The notes: a model not told the origin generated them from the sequence alone. DNA of 64,000 bases from Bryobacterales bacterium (GCA_016721425.1 JADKID010000038.1:682001-746000); one strand, 5' to 3'. Counted from the first letter of the stretch, positions 19,037 to 26,724 are shown. A program made the numbers and translations.

Positions 19037-20257
19037 ATGACAAGGGTTTGGTTCATCGCGGCGGCAATGTCGGTCTCGCTCTCTCTCTTCGCCCAATCCG
19101 GGCAGAAGATCTTCCATCTGGAGATCGGCGATGCGCAGCGGCGTACGCGGGACGCGCGCGTGGTGCTGGACGGCATTACGGATACGGCGACGGGCGAGGT
19201 GCTCTCCGCCAACCAACTGGCCGGCCGGCTGCGCGATACGCGGTTGCTGCTGGTGGGCGAGTCGCACACCAGCGTAGATTTCCACCGTGTGCAACTGCGT
19301 GTGATCCAGGCACTGCAACAGTCCGGCCGCAAGGTGATGATCGGTCTGGAGATGTTCCCCTACACCGAGCAGCGCTCGCTCGACAACTGGCGCGACGGGC
19401 TGCTCACCGAGGAGGGCTTCCTCACTCTCGCGCGCTGGTACGAGTTCTGGGGCTACCACTGGAACTACTATTCGGACATCTTCCTCTACGCCCGCGACCA
19501 CCGCATCCCCATGTACGGCGTCAACACGCCGCGCGCCGTCGTGACTGCCGTCCGCCAAAAGGGCGTCGACAAGCTCTCGGAGAAGGACAAGCAGCATGTG
19601 CCGCCCCAGATCGATATCGACAGCAACGATCATCTGACCTTCTTCAAGGCGTCGTTCGATGACGAGGGCTCCATGCACGGGCGCATGCCGGATTCCATGC
19701 TGAAGGGCATGCAGGCGGCTCAGGCCACCTGGGACGCCAGCATGGGCTACAACAGCGTGAAGGTGTTGAAGGCCGCGCCCGCCGATTCGATTCTGGTGGT
19801 GCTGGTGGGCAGCGGCCACGTCGCCTATGGCGTGGGCATCGAGCATCAGGCCAAACAGTGGTTCGACGGCAAAATCAGCACGCTGATTCCCGTGCCTGTG
19901 CAGGACTCCGATGAGAAGCCGGTGGTGAACGTGAAGGCCTCGTACGCGAATTTCGTGTGGGGTATCCCGCCCGAGCACGACTCGCTTTATCCCTCTCTGG
20001 GCTTCTCCACGACGGAGAGCGGCGGCGTGCGCAAAATCATAGCCGTGGAGAAGGACTCCGTCGCCGGCCGCAGCGGATTCCAGGTGGGCGATCAGGTGCT
20101 GGCGCTGGACGGCATCGCCGCGCCGGACCGCGAAACGTGGAGTCGTTTGATGGCCGCCCGGAACTGGGGCGATACGGTTGTGGTGACAGTGAAGCGGGGC
20201 GAGGCGGAGCTCAAGATCAACGCGGAGCTGCGCCGGGTGGTGAAGGAAAAGAAGTAG
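19037..20257 (+). CDS. ChaN-family haem-binding-like protein fused to a PDZ domain
   Basis: A 406-residue exported protein. After a signal peptide (MTRVWFIAAAMSVSLSLFAQ) the ChaN/DUF399 domain spans about residues 40-280, with LLLVGESHTSVDFHRVQL and VMIGLEMFPYTEQRSLDNW as landmarks and VLVGSGHVAYGVGI near its end. In Campylobacter ChaN binds stacked haems and is linked to iron uptake. A PDZ domain follows (about 320-395: GGVRKIIAVEKDSVAGRSGFQVGDQVLALDG), which usually binds C-terminal peptides of envelope proteins. ATG 19037 is chosen because GGAG lies eight bases upstream; ATG 19031 is too close to it. Divergent from the RHS gene, with 153 bases between. Confidence 0.85.
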   Translation: MTRVWFIAAAMSVSLSLFAQSGQKIFHLEIGDAQRRTRDARVVLDGITDTATGEVLSANQLAGRLRDTRLLLVGESHTSVDFHRVQLRVIQALQQSGRKVMIGLEMFPYTEQRSLDNWRDGLLTEEGFLTLARWYEFWGYHWNYYSDIFLYARDHRIPMYGVNTPRAVVTAVRQKGVDKLSEKDKQHVPPQIDIDSNDHLTFFKASFDDEGSMHGRMPDSMLKGMQAAQATWDASMGYNSVKVLKAAPADSILVVLVGSGHVAYGVGIEHQAKQWFDGKISTLIPVPVQDSDEKPVVNVKASYANFVWGIPPEHDSLYPSLGFSTTESGGVRKIIAVEKDSVAGRSGFQVGDQVLALDGIAAPDRETWSRLMAARNWGDTVVVTVKRGEAELKINAELRRVVKEKK

Positions 20258-20272
20258 GCCGCCCGCCCTCCC

Positions 20273-20318
20273 CGAAGCCGCCTTCGCTTCAAGCGCCTGT
20301 TTCGCGAAGGCGGCTTCG
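20273..20318. promoter_or_regulatory. Twin dyads upstream of the sigma54 promoter (candidate activator sites; alternatively a terminator hairpin)
   Basis: A perfect 15-base inverted repeat (20273-20287 with 20304-20318, 16-base loop). Each arm is itself a dyad: CGAAG-N4-CTTCG at 20273-20286 and again at 20305-20318, centres 32 bases (about three helical turns) apart. They lie roughly 87 and 119 bases before the predicted start at about 20399, the usual distance for sigma54 activator sites. There is no T-tract, which argues against, but does not exclude, a terminator for the ChaN gene ending at 20257. Confidence 0.5.
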
Positions 20319-20372
20319 CCCCACGACACCCCTTTGTCGGCCCATCTATCCTGGAATCAATCGGATACGATT

Positions 20373-20388
20373 TGGCCCCCTCCTTGCT
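20373..20388 (+). promoter_or_regulatory. Predicted sigma54 (-24/-12) promoter of the acidic-leader cassette
   Basis: The sequence TGGCCCCCTCCTTGCT has GG at 20374-20375 and GC at 20386-20387 with exactly ten bases between. This matches the essential -24/-12 spacing and the TTGC half of the consensus TGGCACG-N4-TTGC; the CACG part is CCCC here. Predicted transcription start about 20399, some 42 bases before ATG 20441. A sigma54 activator gene lies at the far end of the same cassette. Confidence 0.6.
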
Positions 20389-20440
20389 TCCTACATCGTG
20401 CGCACTCAACGGCGCGGAGTTCAGGCACAAGGAGGAATCC

Positions 20441-21124
20441 ATGCACGACGTGGGACAGATTCTTACCGAATTCGAAGAATCCACAGGGTTCGACAACGAG
20501 ACGACAGAGGCGCCGGAGTATACCGAAGAGAGCGGCGCCCCGGAAAGCCCCTTCAACGAAGAAGAGGAGATGGAACTCGCCGCGGAGCTCTTGGGAGTCC
20601 AGAGTGAGGAGCAGCTCGACGAGTTCCTCGGTAAGCTCTTCAAAAAGGCCGTCGGGGCAGTCAAGAAGTTTGCCAAATCGCCCGTCGGCGGGTCGCTCTT
20701 CAAGATCCTCAAGGGCGCCGCCAAGACGGCTCTGCCTATGCTCGGCACCGCTGCCGGCGCGGCACTCGGTGGTCCGCTTGGCGCTCATCTGGGCGGTACG
20801 GTCGCCGGTGCGGCCGGGAAGGCTTTCGGACTCGAACTGGAAGGGCTCAGCCCCGAAGATCAGGAGTTCGAAGTAGCCCGGCGCTACGTCCGCTTTGCCG
20901 GATCGGCCTCGCAAGCTGCCACCGAAGCGGCTGCGACGGCGCCTCCATCGGTGGCCGCCACCCGTGGTGCTGTCGCCGCGGCTCGCCGCCATGCCCCCGG
21001 GCTGATTCGTCCCTACGGCGCCCGTCCCGGCGGCCGGCCGCACGCTGGGGGCTGCTCTTGCGGAACGGCCACTTCCGGCGAGTGGGTGCGGCGGGGCGGG
21101 AACATCATCCTGCTGAACGCGTAG
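20441..21124 (+). CDS. Acidic-leader, Gly/Ala-rich protein (cassette gene A)
   Basis: A 227-residue protein of unknown function. Layout: an acidic, Thr/Glu-rich leader (residues 1-45, FEESTGFDNETTEAPEY then a run of Glu); a short helix (MELAAELLGVQSEEQLDEFLGKLF, 44-67); a cationic amphipathic stretch (FKKAVGAVKKFAKS, 67-80); and a Gly/Ala-rich hydrophobic segment (81-130) resembling small pore-forming or bacteriocin-like peptides. A conserved-looking LEGLSPEDQEFEVARRYVRFAG block (133-154), an Ala-rich linker and the tail GEWVRRGGNIILLNA complete it. I have seen similar proteins in scattered bacterial genomes, always unannotated, from memory only. The start has AAGGAGG upstream. First gene after the predicted sigma54 promoter; its leader resembles that of the protease at 24083. 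Confidence 0.75.
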   Translation: MHDVGQILTEFEESTGFDNETTEAPEYTEESGAPESPFNEEEEMELAAELLGVQSEEQLDEFLGKLFKKAVGAVKKFAKSPVGGSLFKILKGAAKTALPMLGTAAGAALGGPLGAHLGGTVAGAAGKAFGLELEGLSPEDQEFEVARRYVRFAGSASQAATEAAATAPPSVAATRGAVAAARRHAPGLIRPYGARPGGRPHAGGCSCGTATSGEWVRRGGNIILLNA

Positions 21125-21130
21125 GCGACC

Positions 21131-22402
21131 ATGGACTCTGCGGCCACAACGATCCTCAGCCAGGAGGCACGCGCTCTCTCTGCCCGGTTGGCGGGCATGA
21201 GACCGTTCGGTCTGCTGGAGCCCATGGTGCCTGCCGCGGCGCTGGCGCCCTCCGCCCTGCTCGGCATTGAGCGCAGTCAGGCGGAAGGGTACGAAGAGAT
21301 TCGCGCCCGCGTCTCGGCGTTCTTGGAATGGCTGGAGGAAGGCCCCGGTCAGGACGTCACGCCCAGCGAGGCGCAACGCCGCTTCGCATTGCTCCGGATG
21401 CGCTTCAACGCAGTGCTCTCCGACTACGAGATCTTCTCCGCCGCTCTCACGCAACGCAGTGAGCGCGATCACGGAGTTTGGCTCGCGGGCCTCGAAGTTG
21501 CTGCCACCGACGCACTCGCAATCAATCCCGGCTGGTACGCCGCGCCGCCGCTCATCTGCTATCTCGATCGCGGCTTCGGCGCCGCTATCCGTCGCGCCCG
21601 TACCCGGCTTCCCGGAGGCCGTGAGAACCCCGTAGCCATCGTCCGCATTCCGCGCGAACGAATGATTGGCTGCGGCATCGCCTCCTCTCTCGTTCACGAA
21701 GTGGGCCACCAGGGCGCTGCCTTGCTGGATCTGGTCCCTTCCCTCCAGCCGCTGCTCACCGAGCTCGCCCGCACCGGCGGCCCAGACGACGGCGCCTGGC
21801 ATCTCTGGGGGCGCTGGATCTCGGAGATCGTTGCCGATCTCTGGTCCGTCGCGCGGCTCGGCGTCACCTCCACACTCGGACTGATCGGCGTGATGAGCCT
21901 GCCTCGCGCTTTCGTCTTCCGAATTAGCACAACGGATCCACATCCAGCTCCGTGGATCCGGTTGAAGCTGAGCTGCGCCATGGGCGATGCCCTTTATCCG
22001 CATCCCCAGTGGCTCCAGATCAGCCGGACCTGGGACCGGTTGTACCCACAAGAAGGGGAGAGCTCCAGCCGCCGCATTGTGCTCGAAAGCCTCCTCCGCA
22101 CGATGCCTGCCTTCGTGAAGCTGCTGGTCGGGCATCGCCCCGCATCACTTCGCGGGCTGTCGCTCCATCAGGCGTTGGCGCTCCCGGAGATCCAGCCTCG
22201 CGAACTGGCACGGCTCTATCGCGGCAGCCCTTTAACCAGGGATCTGCTCGCCAGAACCCGCCCGTCCACCGCCTTCGCTGCCGTGGGCCAAGCCCGCCTC
22301 GAAGGCGTCATCACGCCCGCCCGTGAAAGTCAATTGATTGCGGAGTTGCTCGAATACTGGGCGCTCCGTCGCAGTCTGGCAAGTTCGATACAAACCGGGT
22401 GA
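21131..22402 (+). CDS. Putative zinc metallopeptidase-like protein (HExxH) (cassette gene B)
   Basis: A 423-residue protein starting six bases after gene A. Most of it is helical and unassigned, but residues 189-193 read HEVGH in SSLVHEVGHQGAALLDL. About 39 residues on, WISEIVADLWSV (Glu232, Asp236) fits a third zinc ligand in the manner of gluzincins. No signal peptide is visible. It could process gene A or another partner, or be a structural relative without activity. Spacing to gene A (6 bases) and gene C (21 bases) implies one operon. The ATG at 21131 has only a weak ribosome site, consistent with coupling to the upstream stop. Assignment to a peptidase family is inference from the motif alone. 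Confidence 0.7.
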   Translation: MDSAATTILSQEARALSARLAGMRPFGLLEPMVPAAALAPSALLGIERSQAEGYEEIRARVSAFLEWLEEGPGQDVTPSEAQRRFALLRMRFNAVLSDYEIFSAALTQRSERDHGVWLAGLEVAATDALAINPGWYAAPPLICYLDRGFGAAIRRARTRLPGGRENPVAIVRIPRERMIGCGIASSLVHEVGHQGAALLDLVPSLQPLLTELARTGGPDDGAWHLWGRWISEIVADLWSVARLGVTSTLGLIGVMSLPRAFVFRISTTDPHPAPWIRLKLSCAMGDALYPHPQWLQISRTWDRLYPQEGESSSRRIVLESLLRTMPAFVKLLVGHRPASLRGLSLHQALALPEIQPRELARLYRGSPLTRDLLARTRPSTAFAAVGQARLEGVITPARESQLIAELLEYWALRRSLASSIQTG

Positions 22403-22423
22403 GTCCACCCAGGAGGATTAGCA

Positions 22424-23980
22424 GTGGAAAAACGAAGAGGGGATTCCGAAACCCAGCCAAAGAGCGCCCTGGCTGCGCCGGTCGTGGCGCCGGCCGCAAC
22501 TTTGCCGGCCGGCAATAATCCGCCGCCCAGCCTCACCGTGCATCTCGCCAACGCTGTGAGTGGCCCCCCGAGCGATCAACGGTTCTTCTGGACCAAGATC
22601 CGCGAGGGGACCACGCGTATCAGCTTCAGCTACTACGAGGACTTCATCAACGATCTCTTCTGCGCCAACCCCAAGTACTTCGAGGGGCTGGAACTCCAGG
22701 AGTTGGACCAAGTCCAGCGAAAGAGCCAGCGCCTCGGCTCCCACGTTGCAGGTGTCGCCGCCTACCAGTTGCTGCGGACTGCTACGGAGGCGTTTCTCCT
22801 GATGCACTGTGGAGCGCTGATGGATAGCAACTCCTTCTTCGGCGCCAACCTTGTGCCAGATCCCGTCAAGCGGCGTGGCATCGTTGCCAGGGAGCTTGAC
22901 GAGGAACGCCGCCGCCTGGGCGAAGAGAGCCTCAACGTCGGTGGAATTATCGACGGGCTCAATCGCTACCTCGGCGCCTCGCGCCTGGGCACCCTCACGG
23001 TCCTGCCCTACTTCGAGAACGTCATCAAAACCTCGTTTTCGCGGCGAGACCTCGGAGCGAAGCACCCGCTTTGCGAGGGCATCCTGGACTCCCGCGTCTC
23101 GGCCGAAAGCGCCCCCTGTATGCTAGAGCTGATCTGGTCCTACTGGCACGAGGAGGGCATGCTCGTTCAGTCCCTCAATATGATCGCTCTCCGCTTCCAG
23201 AACCGCATCGATCCGTCCGGCCGGAACCCGCTCACCGCCCTCAATCTCGATCCCCTTCGCCCGCTCAGCAACCTGTTGTGGGGCTACGTTCAGGACGAGT
23301 ACAACCGCCTCACCATTCAGCGCCGTGCTTACGAATACGACAACCACTACGGACTGACCCTCTATGGCAAGGCGGTCCAAACCCTCCAATCCGCTGATAG
23401 CCGCACGCGGTTCATCGAGGCCTTCCACCAACTGCTACATCGTGCCGGCAAGTTCTATCTCCAGGACGACGACACCACGGTGCGCGCCGACGCCTTCCCC
23501 GTCCTCCAGGCGCTCAAGGAGGTGCACCTGCTACTCGCCCAGGGCGCGCACAACCAGTTCGGCGACCTGCCCTGGACCGCCCGCGTCGAGATGCTGATCC
23601 AGAAGTGGCTGCTCGGGCGGCCGGAGATCGGCCAGTTCCTCAACAGCCGCCCCATGGTGCCCTACACCGAAGGCTGGATGGCGCCCGTTGACTCCATCAA
23701 GAAGATGTTCGGCTGGAACGACACCTCCGTTTCGCAGTTCCGCGATTTGGGTGTTTTCGGCGAGCAGTTGCTGCTGTCGGCGCGCTACGGAAACTGGCTG
23801 GAGATCAACGATCCCACACTCGCTGCCGAGTGGGCCAGGTATTGGCGTCCGGAAGTGCAGTCCTACGTCCACTCCTACCGTGCCGCCACCGGAGCGGATT
23901 TGACCATGGCGCCGGTCAGTACAGTGCCACCCGGGATGCTCCTGCGGGACCGCCCAGGCGTCCGTCAACCCGCGACCTGA
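22424..23980 (+). CDS. Conserved protein of unknown function (cassette gene C)
   Basis: A 518-residue protein with GTG start at 22424 and a strong AGGAGG four bases before the spacer. No signal peptide and no motif I can name. The first 45 residues are low-complexity (Lys/Arg then Ala/Pro-rich). The rest is a large, mostly helical domain rich in aromatic and acidic residues, with blocks that look strongly constrained: LRPLSNLLWGYVQDEYNRLT, AYEYDNHYGLTLYGKAV, FYLQDDDTTVRADAFPVL, LLLAQGAHNQFGDLPW and WARYWRPEVQSYVHSYRA. These remind me of an unannotated family found in several phyla, from memory only. Position between the HExxH protein and the protease says it belongs to the same system. I give no function. 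Confidence 0.75.
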   Translation: MEKRRGDSETQPKSALAAPVVAPAATLPAGNNPPPSLTVHLANAVSGPPSDQRFFWTKIREGTTRISFSYYEDFINDLFCANPKYFEGLELQELDQVQRKSQRLGSHVAGVAAYQLLRTATEAFLLMHCGALMDSNSFFGANLVPDPVKRRGIVARELDEERRRLGEESLNVGGIIDGLNRYLGASRLGTLTVLPYFENVIKTSFSRRDLGAKHPLCEGILDSRVSAESAPCMLELIWSYWHEEGMLVQSLNMIALRFQNRIDPSGRNPLTALNLDPLRPLSNLLWGYVQDEYNRLTIQRRAYEYDNHYGLTLYGKAVQTLQSADSRTRFIEAFHQLLHRAGKFYLQDDDTTVRADAFPVLQALKEVHLLLAQGAHNQFGDLPWTARVEMLIQKWLLGRPEIGQFLNSRPMVPYTEGWMAPVDSIKKMFGWNDTSVSQFRDLGVFGEQLLLSARYGNWLEINDPTLAAEWARYWRPEVQSYVHSYRAATGADLTMAPVSTVPPGMLLRDRPGVRQPAT

Positions 23981-23982
23981 CA

Positions 23983-24008
23983 GCGGCTCACCGCCGTTTC
24001 TGAGCCGC
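23983..24008 (+). other. Intergenic hairpin between cassette genes C and D
   Basis: Perfect 8-base inverted repeat GCGGCTCA (23983-23990) / TGAGCCGC (24001-24008) with a ten-base loop, no T-tract. It may lower read-through or stabilise mRNA ends, setting the protease level apart from genes A-C. The 102-base gap holds no other feature I recognise. Confidence 0.35.
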
Positions 24009-24082
24009 GACCGTCAGGGAGCGGTTTCCGCGTGCCACACCCGACTAACCACAACCGGAAATCCAAGGAGGATCACGACCCC

Positions 24083-24994
24083 ATGAGTAACCCATTCACG
24101 TTTGAGATAGAAGAAACCGATTTCGAGACAACGGAAACCGGCGATTTCGAAGTGGCGCCGGAAGAGTATCCGGAGAGCGGCCCGCCCGAACGCGAGGCCA
24201 CCGAGGAGGAGGTGCAATATAGCATTATCATCAGCCCCACCTCCCCCGGTGACGGACGCGTCCGCGTGCCGGCCGTCACCAACTCCAACCTCTCCAGCCT
24301 GAAGTTCCCGTTCAACTCCATCTGTCTGGTCGAGGCCTGGCGGAATGGCAAGTGGATCCCATGGGCCAGCGGTAATCTGATCGCCCCCCAAGTCGTCCTC
24401 ACCGCCGCCCACGTGCTCAAGGCCAACGGCGGCTTGGAGCCGAAATTGCGATTCACGCCCGGCGCCGACTTTTCCGCTTCGTCGGCGGCCAACAAAACCC
24501 CCGCCGCGCCCAAGCAGATGGAGGTCACCAGCGCCCGCATGAAGGTTCACTCGAGCCTGGACTACGGCGTCGCCATCCTGCCGCAGAAGTTCGCCAAGCC
24601 CGGTATGTTCGTTTCGCTCAAGGCCTCGCTCGTCTGCAAGCCCAAAGACTACATGAACGTCGCCGGGTACCCCGGTGACAAGCCCGGCGGCACCATGTGG
24701 TTCCACGCCGAGCCCGTCCTCGTCAGCGGCCTCTCGCCCACCCACCTGCGATACACCATGGACACCTGTCCGGGACACAGCGGCAGCCCCGTGTGGGTAA
24801 AACTCCCCAACGGGACGCGCATCCAGGTCGGCATCCACACATCGGGCGCGTCCGGCGCCGGCCAGAAGGGACGATGCAATCCCCCACAGGCCGTACCCGG
24901 ACAGAACACCGGCGTCCGCGTCACCGCCCAACTCATCCAGCAGGTCAATGCCTGGTGCACCCAGTTGGGTGTCCAGAAACCCAAGGTGATCTAG
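24083..24994 (+). CDS. Trypsin-like serine protease with acidic leader (cassette gene D)
   Basis: A 303-residue chymotrypsin-fold protease. The leader (residues 1-45, FEIEETDFETTETGDFE then EEYPESGPPEREATEEE) is acidic and Thr-rich like that of gene A. The protease domain begins near residue 70 (LKFPFNSICLVEAW). The triad is His110 in VVLTAAHVL, Asp160 in SSLDYGVAIL and Ser233 in CPGHSGSPVW; GHSGSP replaces the classical GDSGGP, as in V8/glutamyl-endopeptidase-like enzymes. There is no hydrophobic signal peptide. The first 45 residues could be a propeptide or a targeting leader. ATG 24083 follows AAGGAGG. Its stop codon shares the bases CTAG with the stop of the opposing regulator gene. Confidence 0.85.
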   Translation: MSNPFTFEIEETDFETTETGDFEVAPEEYPESGPPEREATEEEVQYSIIISPTSPGDGRVRVPAVTNSNLSSLKFPFNSICLVEAWRNGKWIPWASGNLIAPQVVLTAAHVLKANGGLEPKLRFTPGADFSASSAANKTPAAPKQMEVTSARMKVHSSLDYGVAILPQKFAKPGMFVSLKASLVCKPKDYMNVAGYPGDKPGGTMWFHAEPVLVSGLSPTHLRYTMDTCPGHSGSPVWVKLPNGTRIQVGIHTSGASGAGQKGRCNPPQAVPGQNTGVRVTAQLIQQVNAWCTQLGVQKPKVI

Positions 24995-26346
24995 GCCGTA
25001 GCAGAAGCCCCGTTTCCCCGGCGCGCGGCCCTTCTCATCTGTAGCGCGCGGCTGGTCACCCCCAGGCGATCCGCCGCGCGCTGCACATTGCCATCCTCCT
25101 GCTCGAACGCCACCCGCTCGGCAATCTCCTCGGCGGTCCTGCCGATGTCCTTCAGCCGCGCTCCCCGCAACACCGACGCCCGAATTGCCGCCTCCAGGTC
25201 CGGTTCGGTACTTCCGCGGCCCAACACGCCAGGGCGCTCCGCCGCCGGCACGTCCCCAGGCGAAATCGGGCCCGGTCCGGCATGGCGTGCCGCCACATGG
25301 CGCACCAGTTGCCTCAGTTCCCGCACATTCCCCGGGTACTCCCTCGACCTCAGAAGCCCCGCCACAGTCTCGCTGAAACCGGGGTTCGGGTCCAATTCCT
25401 TTCCGAGGAAGTGCCTCGCCAGAGGCAGGATGTCCTCCCGCCGCTCCCGCAGCGGCGGAACATGGATCCGGCATACGGCTACCCGATGATAGAAGTCCGT
25501 TCGGAATCGGCCCTCCGCCTTTTCCCGCTCCAGATCGCGGTTCGTCGCACAGATCAGACGAAACTCGCTGGACCGCCACTCGTTGCCGCCAACGGGCTTG
25601 TATGTCTTCTCCTGGATGACCCGCAGCAATTGTGCCTGCATCGCCAGCGGCAACTCCCCCACTTCGTCCAGGAAAAGCGTGCCGCCATGCGCGAGAGCAA
25701 AGGCGCCCTCGCGCGGGGCGTGCGCCCCGGTATACGACCCGCGTTCGTGCCCGAAGAACTCGCTCCCCGATAAATCCGGCATCACCGTCGTGCAGTCCAA
25801 CGTCACCAGGCTGCCCTTTCCCCTCCGCCGGTCCAGCGTGTGCACCAGTCGCGCCAGCAGTTCCTTGCCCGTGCCCGTTTCACCGGTGATCAGCAGAGAC
25901 GCCGAGGAAAACAGTGCGATATCGACCACTTCTTCCAGCAATCGCCGCCAGCCAGCCGAGCGCCCAATCAGGTTCTCGCCCACCAAAGGCGAATCCAGGA
26001 TCCCGTCCGCCTGCGCCCAGCGGTCCAACCGGTCCTCGATCGCGGCCCCCAAGCTCTCCGTTTCGCTCCAGCTCAGGACGTCGCGCACACCTGCGCCCAG
26101 CAGGCGCCATGCCAATTCGCTCTCCTGCTCATGGCCCAGGGCAGGGATCACGGCAAGCACAGGGACTCGTGACGCCGAGGCAGCCTGTAGTATCGCCCCC
26201 GCCACGTCTCCGGAACCGGACATGAACAACAACCCTGGACCCGACGGAGTGCGCTCACCCAACTCCTCCAACGGCTCCAGATGCTGTCCGAGTTCAATAA
26301 TTCGCTTCGCGGAGGGCCAAGCGGTGTTTGTGCGCCCGTACCACAC
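24991..26346 (-). CDS. Sigma54-dependent transcriptional activator (bEBP)
   Basis: A 451-residue activator. The N-terminal part (about 1-115) has a receiver-like pattern (LLFMSGSGDVAGAI, VPVLAVIPALG, LGAGVRDVLSW) without an obvious phospho-acceptor Asp. The AAA+ domain carries Walker A GETGTGKE (about 155-162), the sigma54-contact loop as GSYTGA rather than GAFTGA, Walker B GGTLFLDEVGELP and the arginine fingers in FRTDFYHRVAV; a Fis-type helix-turn-helix ends it (VQRAADRLGVTSRALQMRR). I place the start at GTG 26346, six bases after a perfect GGAGG. The frame is open to a TTG at 26496, but that extension looks non-coding. Tail-to-tail with the cassette, it is the probable regulator of the sigma54 promoter at 20373. 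Confidence 0.85.
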   Translation of the reverse strand: MWYGRTNTAWPSAKRIIELGQHLEPLEELGERTPSGPGLLFMSGSGDVAGAILQAASASRVPVLAVIPALGHEQESELAWRLLGAGVRDVLSWSETESLGAAIEDRLDRWAQADGILDSPLVGENLIGRSAGWRRLLEEVVDIALFSSASLLITGETGTGKELLARLVHTLDRRRGKGSLVTLDCTTVMPDLSGSEFFGHERGSYTGAHAPREGAFALAHGGTLFLDEVGELPLAMQAQLLRVIQEKTYKPVGGNEWRSSEFRLICATNRDLEREKAEGRFRTDFYHRVAVCRIHVPPLRERREDILPLARHFLGKELDPNPGFSETVAGLLRSREYPGNVRELRQLVRHVAARHAGPGPISPGDVPAAERPGVLGRGSTEPDLEAAIRASVLRGARLKDIGRTAEEIAERVAFEQEDGNVQRAADRLGVTSRALQMRRAARRGNGASATA

Positions 26347-26724
26347 AATGCACCTCCAAGACCCCACTCTGGAGAATGCGGAGGAGTCCCAGTCCAGCCA
26401 GTTTAACAGCCCAATATCGCCGACTATATCGGCGTACTGCGACCAATGCAAGATAGTTAATGTTAAAGGGCTGGGCCGGAGCGGCCTGTTCGCCAATGCG
26501 GCCCGCGGTCCTGACGGCGAATTTGACTAACGGACCGTCCCAACTGGGCGGGCTTCGTTGTGGTTCGGAGCTGCGGGCCGCATAGCGCGAAACCGCCGTG
26601 TTGCGGTGCTGCAACTGTGTGCCGGAAACTGCGCCCGCATTTGGGCGCCAGCGCAGTTCCACCAATTCTGTGCCCAGTGTTTTCTTAGGGTCGGTGCCCC
26701 GTCACGGGCCGGCGGATTCCGCCC
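26347..26724. other. Intergenic region upstream of the sigma54 activator
   Basis: No gene seen in 378 bases apart from the possible N-terminal extension of the activator up to 26496. A short dyad GCCGA-N5-TCGGC lies near 26415-26429 within that extension and may be an operator. Several Cys-rich-looking short frames near 26560-26720 have no ribosome sites and I do not count them. Confidence 0.3.

Noticed and set aside
18884..20329. Extension of the RHS frame by some 480 codons upstream of 18883
   Set aside because: It runs antisense through the ChaN-PDZ gene, has no RBS or signal peptide, and its composition is that of a shadow; the signal peptide at 18883 marks the real start.
26347..26496. 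N-terminal extension of the sigma54 activator to TTG 26496
   Set aside because: No RBS, poor coding quality and a perfect GGAGG six bases before GTG 26346; kept only as an alternative.
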